Origin: an uncultured Bacteroides sp.
GTDB taxonomy: Bacteria > Bacteroidota > Bacteroidia > Bacteroidales > Bacteroidaceae
Assembly: GCA_900544075.1 (NCBI GenBank)
Contig: UQTJ01000068.1
Coordinates: 1-9,365, forward strand
DNA length: 9,365 bases
Direction: 5' to 3'
This document shows, in pieces, positions 1-6,084 of the stretch. Position 1 is the first letter of the stretch. Every line of letters starts with the position of its first letter. The translations under genes were made by a program, and so were the position numbers. The notes beneath the pieces were generated by a model. It was not told where the DNA came from. It saw only the letters and a list, made by a program, of their open reading frames with translations, and did not search any database.

Positions 1-51
1 TAAGCCAGCAGATTTACAGTCTGCCCCATTTGGCCACTCTGGTATTTGCCC
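1..51 (-). tRNA. tRNA-Tyr (GTA), 5' part, cut by window edge
   Basis: Read on the minus strand, the gene starts at base 51 with acceptor strand GGGCAAA, then TA, a D-arm (CCAGAGTGGCCAAATGGGG), and an anticodon stem GCAGA/TCTGC closing the loop CTGTAAA. The anticodon GTA (bases 17-15) decodes tyrosine. The bases TGGCTTA that follow would start the long variable arm of this class II tRNA. The variable arm, T-arm and 3' acceptor strand lie beyond the left edge, so the gene is incomplete only because the window ends. It is read in the same direction as ribH, with a likely promoter of its own at 100-107. Confidence 0.9.
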
Positions 52-67
52 TTTCGCCATTTACTCT

Positions 68-88
68 AAGCAGGATACCTGCTTTTTT
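68..88 (+). terminator. hairpin with T-tract on the plus strand
   Basis: AAGCAGG (68-74), loop ATA, CCTGCTT (78-84) form a perfect 7-bp stem, and the plus strand continues into a run of T (83-88). This is the shape of an intrinsic terminator for plus-strand transcription, yet the flanking genes (ribH and tRNA-Tyr) are both on the minus strand. On the minus strand the A-run precedes the stem and only TT follows, so it would be a poor terminator for ribH. It may block antisense transcription or simply be a hairpin in the pre-tRNA leader. Confidence 0.4.
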
Positions 89-99
89 CAATTGCGTTG

Positions 100-129
100 C
101 AAAGATACAACTATTTTTTTAATCTACAA
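100..129 (-). promoter_or_regulatory. predicted promoter for tRNA-Tyr
   Basis: On the minus strand, bases 107-100 read TATCTTTG, a full match to the Bacteroidetes -7 element TAnnTTTG. Eighteen bases upstream, 129-126 read CTTG, close to the -33 element TTTG; this part lies inside the 3' end of ribH. Initiation would fall near base 93, giving a pre-tRNA leader of about 40 bases that contains the 68-84 hairpin. This is a motif match only. Confidence 0.5.
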
Positions 130-605
130 GAAAAGTCTATCATTTTTATTGCAGTAATCGCACATTCATCTCCCTTGTTACCCAATTTACCACCGGCTCT
201 GTCTTCTGCCTGCTCCATAGTATTGGTAGTAATCAGACCATAAATAACTGGGACATCGGTAGTTGCATTCAGATGTGCTATACCCTGTGTCGTACCCGCA
301 CAAACATAGTCAAAATGCGGAGTATCACCCCTTACAACACATCCTATAGCTATTATTGCATCAAACTTATTACTTTTAATCATTTGTGCAGCTCCGTAAG
401 TAAGTTCAAAACTTCCCGGTACAGTTTGAACATGTATGTTTTCGTCTTTTGCTCCATGTTTCTTCAAAGTCTTTACCGCACCTTCAAGTAACGCTCCTGT
501 AATATTGCTGTTCCATTCTGATACTACTATTCCAAATCTCATTCCAGAAGCATCAGGTACAGAGTTAAAATCGTAATCTGATAGATTGTGATATGCTGTT
601 GCCAT
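111..605 (-). CDS. ribH: 6,7-dimethyl-8-ribityllumazine synthase
   Basis: This cytosolic enzyme condenses 5-amino-6-ribitylamino-uracil with 3,4-dihydroxy-2-butanone 4-phosphate to make lumazine, the penultimate step of riboflavin synthesis. The family forms pentamers or 60-mer capsids. The 164-residue protein shows the substrate motif SEWN (29-32), VPGSFEL (62-68), and GCVVRGDTPHFDYV (88-101), whose H97 matches the catalytic histidine. The C-terminal TNTMEQAEDRAG (127-138) includes the phosphate-binding region with R136. The ATG at 605 was chosen because the protein then starts MATAYHNLSDYDF, as in Bacteroides relatives; an in-frame ATG 45 bases upstream would add an atypical tail and overlap the U-tract of the upstream terminator. 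No strong Shine-Dalgarno site and no clear TAnnTTTG promoter precede it, so readthrough from the TPR gene is possible. No other rib gene is present and no FMN riboswitch was seen. Confidence 0.95.
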   Translation of the reverse strand: MATAYHNLSDYDFNSVPDASGMRFGIVVSEWNSNITGALLEGAVKTLKKHGAKDENIHVQTVPGSFELTYGAAQMIKSNKFDAIIAIGCVVRGDTPHFDYVCAGTTQGIAHLNATTDVPVIYGLITTNTMEQAEDRAGGKLGNKGDECAITAIKMIDFSCRLKK

Positions 606-640
606 AATTTTATTGAGTTTTTGAGTTAATATGTTATTAT

Positions 641-702
641 AAAAAAACAAGCACGGAACTCCTTATTTGCGCAGTCCATTCTACCGCGCCGGAAATCCGT
701 GC
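641..702 (-). terminator. nested hairpin plus U-tract after the TPR gene, before ribH
   Basis: On the minus strand GCACGGA (702-696) pairs with TCCGTGC (657-651). Inside it GCGCGGT (689-683) pairs with ACTGCGC (675-669), with one G-U pair, around a 7-base loop. The outer stem is followed by TTGTTTTTTT (650-641). This fits an intrinsic terminator for the TPR gene, which stops 18 bases upstream of the structure. It is larger and more elaborate than usual, and ribH starts only 35 bases after the T-run, so it could also act as an attenuator or processing site for ribH. Confidence 0.65.
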
Positions 703-720
703 CTGAAACAGATTTATAAA

Positions 721-1398
721 TTATTTTATAGAAGCGCGTTCTATATATTTATCGATATCCATAGCCTGATAAGAATTTGCATAATCTTTTTTCACAGTCT
801 TATATGCTTCAACTGCTTCAGAATTCTTACCCTGCTTTTCAAGAATCTGTCCTGCCTGAATCAGATAAATAGGACTCAAAGAAACACTATTTGCACGCTT
901 TGCTGCTTTAATAAGAGTTTCTGCTGCTTTATCCAACTGTCCCATCTGAGCATAGCAGTTACCCAAAGTTCCCAACACAGCAGGAGCAACCAATAAATCA
1001 TCACCGTCAAATTTGCTCAAATACTTTTCAGCATCTTCGTATTTACCAAGCTGTGCGTAGCAGATACCTGCATATGCATTAGCAAGATTACCGGCTTTTG
1101 TTCCGCTGAATTCATCAGCCAGCTTCACAAAACCTGCAAATCCAAGGCTGTCGCCGTTCAAAGCAGCTTCATAGTTATCAACACCGAAATATTTCTCTCC
1201 CTTGAAGATTGCTTCCGAAGCTTTCAGCTCTTTAGGTTCAGACACAAAGTTGGTATAAGCCATGTATCCACCTACTATTACTACCAAAGCAATAACTGCA
1301 CCCAATAATAAATTTTTGTTTTTGATAAGGAATGCTTCTGAATTGCTGATAGTTTCTTCCATGTTCAGCAAATCATTTGTGTTTTTTTGTTGACTCAT
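721..1398 (-). CDS. membrane-anchored tetratricopeptide repeat protein (YfgM-like)
   Basis: The 225-residue protein has a short charged N-terminus, one membrane segment at about residues 28-50 (LLLGAVIALVVIVGGYMAYT), and a soluble part of helical TPR-type repeats at about 104-127, 139-170 and 175-207 (for example ANAYAGICYAQLGKYEDAEKY). This matches the general layout of YfgM-type proteins, which in E. coli associate with the SecYEG translocon and the chaperone PpiD. That parallel is family-level inference. The topology suggests a single inner-membrane anchor with the repeats on the periplasmic side. The ATG at 1398 gives MSQQKNTNDLL; the upstream in-frame ATG at 1428 would add ten lysine- and isoleucine-rich residues and sits too near the predicted transcription start. 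The gene diverges from recF and is followed by a strong hairpin terminator before ribH. Confidence 0.85.
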   Translation of the reverse strand: MSQQKNTNDLLNMEETISNSEAFLIKNKNLLLGAVIALVVIVGGYMAYTNFVSEPKELKASEAIFKGEKYFGVDNYEAALNGDSLGFAGFVKLADEFSGTKAGNLANAYAGICYAQLGKYEDAEKYLSKFDGDDLLVAPAVLGTLGNCYAQMGQLDKAAETLIKAAKRANSVSLSPIYLIQAGQILEKQGKNSEAVEAYKTVKKDYANSYQAMDIDKYIERASIK

Positions 1399-1444
1399 TG
1401 TTATATTATTTTTTATTATTATTTTCAATGTGTATTTCGGACAG

Positions 1445-1476
1445 CAAAAGTAATTTATTTATGTTTATAAACGAAA
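1445..1476 (-). promoter_or_regulatory. predicted promoter for the TPR gene
   Basis: On the minus strand, 1452-1445 read TACTTTTG (TAnnTTTG). TTTC at 1476-1473 could serve as a weak -33 element after a 20-base spacer. Initiation near base 1438 would leave a leader of about 40 bases before the ATG at 1398. It forms half of a divergent pair with the recF promoter. Confidence 0.5.
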
Positions 1477-1491
1477 TTTGTCGGCATCTTT

Positions 1492-1523
1492 TTTTACCAA
1501 TCCTGCTTTTATTGTTAATTTTG
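1492..1523 (+). promoter_or_regulatory. predicted promoter for recF-dciA
   Basis: Bases 1516-1523 read TAATTTTG, matching TAnnTTTG. A T-run (TTTT at 1492-1495) takes the place of the TTTG -33 element after a 20-base spacer. Initiation near 1530 would leave a leader of only about 15 bases before the recF ATG. The whole intergenic region 1399-1544 is 146 bases and contains both divergent promoters and no other recognised element. Confidence 0.5.
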
Positions 1524-1544
1524 TGCCTAAAACAGTAGTAAATT

Positions 1545-2666
1545 ATGTGGCTAAAACGCATCTCGATATTAAATTATAAGAATATAGAACAGGCTGAACT
1601 ATCTTTCTCGCCTAAAATGAACTGTATCATAGGCCGTAACGGAATGGGCAAGACCAACCTTATGGATGCAGTATATTATCTTTCGTTCTGCAAGAGTGCC
1701 ACTAATCCTATTGATACTCAGAATATACTCCACGATAGAGATTTCTTCGTCATCCAGGGATTCTATCAGACTGACAATGCTGAACCGGAGGAGGTATATT
1801 GCGGTTTGAAGCGTAAACAAAAGAAACAGTTCAAGCGCAACAAGAAGGAATACACACGTCTGTCCGACCATATAGGCCTCATCCCGCTTGTCATGGTTTC
1901 GCCTTCCGACTCGGTACTTATCTCAGGAGGAAGCGAAGAACGCCGTCGGTTTATCGACGTTGTCATCTCGCAGTTTGACAGAGAGTATCTTGATGCTCTG
2001 ATACGTTACAACAAGGCTATGCAGCAACGCAACACCCTGCTAAAATCAGAAATAGAACCAGAGCCGGAACTTATGAACGTGTGGGAAGAAATGATGGCAT
2101 CAGCCGGTGAAATAGTTTATAAAAAGCGTAAACTGTTCATAGATGAGTTTATCAAAGTCTTTCAGTCATATTACTCATTCATTTCCGAGGATATGGAAAC
2201 CGTAAGCCTTGAATACGAATCGCATGCTTCTCAGGGAAATCTGCTTTCCATAATCCGCGAAAGCAGACAGCGCGATTTCATCATGGGATATTCACTGAAA
2301 GGAATCCATAAGGACGACCTCATAATGAAACTTGGAGAGTTTCCCATCAAACGCGAAGGCTCACAAGGTCAGAACAAGACATACCTGATAGCATTAAAGC
2401 TTGCACAATTCGATTTTCTGAAACGTACAGGAAGTAGTACCACGCCGATAGTATTGCTTGACGATATTTTCGACAAGCTCGATGCGCACAGAGTAGAGCA
2501 GATAGTGAAACTTGTGGCCGGGGATAATTTCGGCCAGATATTTGTAACCGACACCAACCGCGACCATTTGGATAAGATTCTAAAGAAGATAGACAAAGAT
2601 TATAAACTGTTTGAAGTAACCAACGGAAACATTTCTGAAAGAAAGGAGATAGAGGATGAAGCGTAA
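1545..2666 (+). CDS. recF: DNA replication and repair protein RecF
   Basis: RecF is an SMC/ABC-like ATPase that works with RecO and RecR to load RecA at single-strand gaps and stalled forks. The 373-residue protein has the usual family length. It begins with the conserved MWLKRISILNYKNI strand. The Walker A box is GRNGMGKTN (30-38, with K36), an SGGSEERRRFID segment lies at 127-138, the ABC signature is GSQGQNKT (272-279), and the Walker B box is PIVLLDDIFDKLD (301-313, with D306/D307) leading into the D-loop, followed by FVTDTN near 333-338. All ATPase motifs are intact. The ATG at 1545 lies about 20 bases after a TAnnTTTG promoter. It is not next to dnaA, dnaN or gyrB, unlike in many bacteria. 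Its last 11 bases overlap the dciA-like gene, which suggests coupled translation. Confidence 0.96.
   Translation: MWLKRISILNYKNIEQAELSFSPKMNCIIGRNGMGKTNLMDAVYYLSFCKSATNPIDTQNILHDRDFFVIQGFYQTDNAEPEEVYCGLKRKQKKQFKRNKKEYTRLSDHIGLIPLVMVSPSDSVLISGGSEERRRFIDVVISQFDREYLDALIRYNKAMQQRNTLLKSEIEPEPELMNVWEEMMASAGEIVYKKRKLFIDEFIKVFQSYYSFISEDMETVSLEYESHASQGNLLSIIRESRQRDFIMGYSLKGIHKDDLIMKLGEFPIKREGSQGQNKTYLIALKLAQFDFLKRTGSSTTPIVLLDDIFDKLDAHRVEQIVKLVAGDNFGQIFVTDTNRDHLDKILKKIDKDYKLFEVTNGNISERKEIEDEA
2643..2648 (+). promoter_or_regulatory. ribosome binding site of the dciA-like gene
   Basis: AAGGAG lies seven bases before the ATG at 2656, inside the recF coding sequence (it helps encode Glu-Arg-Lys-Glu). A near-consensus Shine-Dalgarno site is uncommon in Bacteroidales, and it fixes this start for the overlapping gene. 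Confidence 0.6.
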
Positions 2667-2946
2667 CAACACGGAAAAACTCGGCGATGTAATAATGCAG
2701 CTTCTGCGCCAGGAAGGACTGGAAACTCCGTTGAATCAGTACAGGCTTATATATTCGTGGAAAGATATTGTAGGACCGGTGATATTCAAACACACCACAA
2801 ACATATACATAAAGAATCAGACACTCTATGTACAACTGTCCTCCTCCGTCATTCGGCAGGAACTGCAGATGGGGCGCGAAATATTAATAAGAAACCTGAA
2901 CTCCCACGTAGGAGCCCAGGTCATTACCAATATTATTTTTTGCTGA
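2656..2946 (+). CDS. DciA-like (DUF721) protein, probable replicative helicase loader
   Basis: This 96-residue protein fits the DUF721 family. It has an N-terminal helix (KLGDVIMQLLRQEGLETPLNQY), the conserved tryptophan segment YSWKDIVG (33-40), a HTTNIYIKNQTLYVQLSSSVIRQEL core (about 46-70), and an ending typical of the family (LNSHVGAQVITNIIF). The DciA branch recruits or loads the DnaB replicative helicase in bacteria lacking DnaC/DnaI. Calling this protein a loader rests on the family and on its coupling to recF. It consists of little more than the DUF721 core, without the longer extension of proteobacterial DciA. The start lies inside recF with a good ribosome binding site. Its last 14 bases overlap, on the opposite strand, the 3' end of the formyl-THF cyclo-ligase gene. 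Confidence 0.85.
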   Translation: MKRNNTEKLGDVIMQLLRQEGLETPLNQYRLIYSWKDIVGPVIFKHTTNIYIKNQTLYVQLSSSVIRQELQMGREILIRNLNSHVGAQVITNIIFC

Positions 2947-3487
2947 TATATCCTTCTTCAGTCCAGACTTCATCCATCACTACATCATATTCATCATGAG
3001 GTATTTCATCGCTTAACTGAAAGCCGAAACATACGCCAATCTTGAATGTATTCAGTTTCTTCAGAAAACGGTCATAATACCCCTTCCCTCTTCCAAGCCG
3101 GTTTCCATGCCTGTCGAACGAAACGCCGGGTATTATGGCTGCATCTATAGAAATTAAATCATCAAATACCTCTCCCACCGGTTCGTCAATATTGAAATCC
3201 CCTTTCTGCATACTTTCCTTTCCGGAGTAGATTTTCAGTTCAAGTTCCTCACCATTGACTACGGGCAAAAGTACTGTTTTCTCTTTACTCAACTGTTCTA
3301 CCCAGTCGTGCGTATAAACCTCGTCCGGCATGGAATAATACAGCAATACAGTTTTCGAGCATTTCAGTACAACATTATCCTCCAGCCTTTTTACAATGTC
3401 GGAGGACAATGTTCTGAGTTGCTCGTCAGTATATTGCTTCTTGGTTTCAGCAATACGCTTTCTGATATCCTTTTTTTCTTCCATCAT
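2933..3487 (-). CDS. 5-formyltetrahydrofolate cyclo-ligase
   Basis: This cytosolic enzyme (MTHFS, YgfA/FAU1 family) uses ATP to convert 5-formyl-THF to 5,10-methenyl-THF, returning a storage or inhibitory folate to the one-carbon pool. The 184-residue protein has the usual family length. It has an N-terminal basic helix (KKDIRKRIAETKKQ), the SMPDEVYTHDW segment (52-62), and the hallmark PGVSFDRHGNRLGRGKGYYDRFL (120-142), which carries the nucleotide and substrate loop. Two adjacent ATG codons are available (3487 and 3484). The first overlaps the ctpA stop as ATGA, the second as TGATG, and either implies translational coupling to ctpA. It is the last gene of the operon and overlaps the convergent dciA-like gene by 14 bases. 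No terminator follows on this strand within the overlap. Confidence 0.93.
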   Translation of the reverse strand: MMEEKKDIRKRIAETKKQYTDEQLRTLSSDIVKRLEDNVVLKCSKTVLLYYSMPDEVYTHDWVEQLSKEKTVLLPVVNGEELELKIYSGKESMQKGDFNIDEPVGEVFDDLISIDAAIIPGVSFDRHGNRLGRGKGYYDRFLKKLNTFKIGVCFGFQLSDEIPHDEYDVVMDEVWTEEGYISKK

Positions 3488-5142
3488 TCCTTACTGGTAT
3501 CTTCCGTTACTGTTTCTATTTCCTTAGCTTTTGGGAAAGATTCACCCTTTTCAAGAACCTCAACAGCCTTTAAAACAGTCTTGTCTGTCTTGTTAAGATA
3601 CTTAATATACTCTTCAATACCAATCATATTATATATGATATTGCCGTAGATGCCTATCTCAAACAACTCTTTTGAAGTAATAAGCATATTGTTTCTTCTT
3701 TTCAGACCTTTCTTTTCTGCCCATTTTGAGAAATTTACAAGCAAGTTCTGCTTCTTCAGATAATCTACCAGTTCATCTCCGTTCTTATATTCCATAAGTT
3801 TATTTCTGTTCTGGTCTGTATAGTCGAAAGCATATCTTATTATCAATCCGCGGTTTGCAGCCATACGGAAATAAGAAGTCATACCTATAGTATCGTGTGG
3901 CACAAATATATCAGGCATTATACCACCTCCGCCATATACCGGACGTCCTAATCCCGTGTAATATATCTCTTCCGTGTTCTGCTTGATACTGTCAGCCGAG
4001 AAGAACTCTCCATGTTCATATCTGGTCAATATATCCATCTCATATTCAGCACCATTTCCCTGTTCATACGGTTTCTGTATGCATCTTCCGGAAGGTGTGT
4101 GATATCTTGCTATGGTAAGTCTGATAGCAGAACCGTCGCTGAACTCGATAGGCTGCTGAACAAGACCTTTACCAAACGAACGTCTTCCTATGATAGTTCC
4201 ACGGTCGTTATCCTGTATCGCTCCTGCAAAAATCTCACTTGCAGAGGCAGAGCCTTCGTCCACCAACACTACAATTGGCAGATTCTGATTGCTGCCTGTA
4301 CCGTTTGATGTGTAGTTTTCTCTTGGATACTTTCTACCCTCTGTATATACTATAAGTTTGTTTGCCGGAAGGAATTCATTTACCATCTGAATGGCAGCGG
4401 CCATATATCCACCGGTGTTTCCTCTAAGGTCGACTATCAGTCCCTGCATATTCTCCTGATTAAGTTTAGCCAATGCAAACAGAAGTTCAGGATAAGTAGT
4501 TTCACCAAACTTATTAACCTTTACAAATCCCCATTTACCATCTATAAGATAAGCCGCATCCACACTCTTTACAGGGATGTCACCTCTTATGATAGTAAAA
4601 TACAATGTTTCCTTCTCTCCCGGACGGAATATACCAAGTTTAACTTTACTACCTTTTTCGCCCTTAAGTCTTTTCATCGCTTCGCTGTTAGTCACCTTCT
4701 TTCCAACGAAAGCAGAATCATCCACTTCTATGATACGGTCGCCGGCCATCAGACCAACCTTTTCAGACGGTCCTCCGGGAATCACGCTATTTACATGTAT
4801 CGTGTCATCCTTGATAGTAAACTGTATTCCGATTCCGCTAAAATGCCCCTTAAGTCCGGAGTTTACTTCCTCCAAATCCTTTGCCGGTATATACGAAGAA
4901 TGCGGGTCAAGTTCCGAAAGAATCAACGGCATGGTTTTTTCCACAAGGTCCGTCATTTTAACCGTATCCACATACGAATCGTTCACGATTCTAAGCAATG
5001 CGTTAATCTTGTTAGATGAACCTTTTATAACACCTAACTTATTTCCCGAATAAAGATTATCGTAAAACACACCTATCGCTATCCCTATCACTATACCGAC
5101 AGCGAGCAATATCGGCATGAAACGTTTATATTTATTATCCAT
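3484..5142 (-). CDS. C-terminal processing protease, S41A family (CtpA/Prc-like)
   Basis: This periplasmic serine protease recognises C-termini of substrates; relatives process or degrade envelope proteins and peptidoglycan hydrolases. The 552-residue protein starts with a membrane anchor or uncleaved signal at about residues 7-27 (RFMPILLAVGIVIGIAIGVF). A PDZ domain follows at roughly 90-190, with the carboxylate-binding FSGIGIQF and the GGPSEKVGLMAGDRI turn. The S41 core has GLIVDLRGNTGGY (234-246), VDEGSASASEIFAGA (294-308) and GRRSFGKGLVQQ (319-330). By family register the catalytic dyad is S300 and K325, 25 residues apart, both present. A tail of about 190 residues follows the catalytic core, as in Bacteroidetes homologues, and has no function I recognise. 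It lies 29 bases downstream of the deaminase gene and overlaps the cyclo-ligase gene, so it is an internal operon gene. Confidence 0.94.
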   Translation of the reverse strand: MDNKYKRFMPILLAVGIVIGIAIGVFYDNLYSGNKLGVIKGSSNKINALLRIVNDSYVDTVKMTDLVEKTMPLILSELDPHSSYIPAKDLEEVNSGLKGHFSGIGIQFTIKDDTIHVNSVIPGGPSEKVGLMAGDRIIEVDDSAFVGKKVTNSEAMKRLKGEKGSKVKLGIFRPGEKETLYFTIIRGDIPVKSVDAAYLIDGKWGFVKVNKFGETTYPELLFALAKLNQENMQGLIVDLRGNTGGYMAAAIQMVNEFLPANKLIVYTEGRKYPRENYTSNGTGSNQNLPIVVLVDEGSASASEIFAGAIQDNDRGTIIGRRSFGKGLVQQPIEFSDGSAIRLTIARYHTPSGRCIQKPYEQGNGAEYEMDILTRYEHGEFFSADSIKQNTEEIYYTGLGRPVYGGGGIMPDIFVPHDTIGMTSYFRMAANRGLIIRYAFDYTDQNRNKLMEYKNGDELVDYLKKQNLLVNFSKWAEKKGLKRRNNMLITSKELFEIGIYGNIIYNMIGIEEYIKYLNKTDKTVLKAVEVLEKGESFPKAKEIETVTEDTSKE

Positions 5143-5171
5143 ATCTGTATAGATTTTATGTTATTCTGATA

Positions 5172-5603
5172 TTATTCATTGTTTTCAAGATAAATCACCT
5201 CTATCCCGGCTTTCTTCAGAAGATTTATCCCATCCTCCAGCCTGTATTTTTCTCCATATACCAGTCTTTTTATTCCGGCCTGGATTATAAGCTTTGCACA
5301 TTCTATGCATGGAGAAGTAGTAACATACATAGTAGCACCGTCGCTGCTGTTGTTTGAACGTGCGATTTTTGTTATCGCATTAGCCTCAGCATGAAGCACG
5401 TAAGGTATAGTCAGTCCGTCTTCATCTTCACAAACATTGCTGAATCCGGATGGAGTTCCGTTATACCCATCAGAGATAATCATTTTGTCTTTTACTATCA
5501 ACGCTCCCACCTGACGACGCTTGCAGTAAGAGTTTTCTGCCCATATACGGGCCATACGCATATATCTTCTGTCTAATATTTCCTGTTTGTTTTCCTGTTC
5601 CAT
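5172..5603 (-). CDS. dCMP deaminase family protein (ComEB-like)
   Basis: This zinc-dependent cytidylate deaminase-fold enzyme probably converts dCMP to dUMP, the precursor used by thymidylate synthase. The 143-residue protein carries the zinc and catalytic motif HAEANAI (H71, E73) and SPCIECAK, giving Cys ligands C99 and C102. The N-terminal DRRYMRMARIWAENSYCKRRQVGALIV and SDGYNGTPSGF segments are typical of the dCMP deaminase/ComEB subgroup rather than cytidine or tRNA adenosine deaminases. Substrate choice is inferred from that similarity. The gene begins 11 bases after the lipoprotein gene and ends 29 bases before ctpA, on the same strand. It shares an apparent operon with a folate enzyme, which fits a common link to thymidylate and one-carbon metabolism. 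Confidence 0.9.
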   Translation of the reverse strand: MEQENKQEILDRRYMRMARIWAENSYCKRRQVGALIVKDKMIISDGYNGTPSGFSNVCEDEDGLTIPYVLHAEANAITKIARSNNSSDGATMYVTTSPCIECAKLIIQAGIKRLVYGEKYRLEDGINLLKKAGIEVIYLENNE

Positions 5604-5614
5604 GCTTTCCTGTT

Positions 5615-6073
5615 TTATCTGTGGTTAAATTGTATATATGTAGTTTTATCCTGCGGAGCCAACTGCATTGTTTTACTGTCGCCCTGATAATACCTGACAT
5701 TTTTAAGTCTGTTGATAAATTCGGCATTTCTTCCGCTAAGACTTATCGTAGCCTTGATATCCGTTATACTGAAACTCCTGTCTTTAGCATCTGCATTCCA
5801 TTTCGCTGAAAATGTTCCTCCGTCTATCTGCCCACTCATTGTACCGTCTTTCTCGAATACAACAGTGTACGAATTGACTATCTTCAGGTCACTTTCTGTC
5901 GTAAACACAGGTTTGCCGGGTTTATATGCGAGATTATTCCAGTTGCAATCGGTGTAATAATTGTTTACCCTCCATTGCCCGCTTGAGAAAATCTCAAACA
6001 CATCGTCTTCCTGATTGCATCCGCATACCAATAATGGCAGCAACATCAATATATATATAATGTATTTCTTCAT
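5615..6073 (-). CDS. small lipoprotein of unknown function
   Basis: The 152-residue protein has a lipoprotein signal: MKKY, a hydrophobic stretch, and the lipobox LVCGC with the acylated cysteine at residue 19. The next residues are NQEDD; an acidic patch just after the cysteine resembles the Bacteroidetes surface-export signal, so the protein may sit on the outer membrane, perhaps facing outward. The mature part (about 134 residues) looks like a small beta-rich domain: SGQWRVNNYYTDCNW, YTVVFEKDGTMSGQIDGGTFSAKWNAD and KDRSFSITDI alternate in a way that recalls lipocalin-like or META-like barrels. I cannot place it in a family firmly; a Bacteroides DUF such as DUF4847 is possible but unverified. 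It sits 11 bases after the M3 peptidase gene and 11 before the deaminase gene, so it is probably co-transcribed with both. Confidence 0.8.
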   Translation of the reverse strand: MKKYIIYILMLLPLLVCGCNQEDDVFEIFSSGQWRVNNYYTDCNWNNLAYKPGKPVFTTESDLKIVNSYTVVFEKDGTMSGQIDGGTFSAKWNADAKDRSFSITDIKATISLSGRNAEFINRLKNVRYYQGDSKTMQLAPQDKTTYIQFNHR

Positions 6074-6084
6074 TGCAGGATAAT

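Noticed and set aside
606..720. FMN riboswitch upstream of ribH
   Set aside because: The interval is too short and shows none of the conserved FMN aptamer segments; the structure there is a nested hairpin with a U-tract.
2347..2835. Minus-strand open frame of 162 codons across the recF/dciA junction
   Set aside because: It is antisense to two well-supported genes and has no recognisable protein features.
3482..3487. Frameshift or fusion between ctpA and the cyclo-ligase gene
   Set aside because: The ATGATG overlap at the stop codon is a normal coupled start; both proteins are complete in length and motifs.
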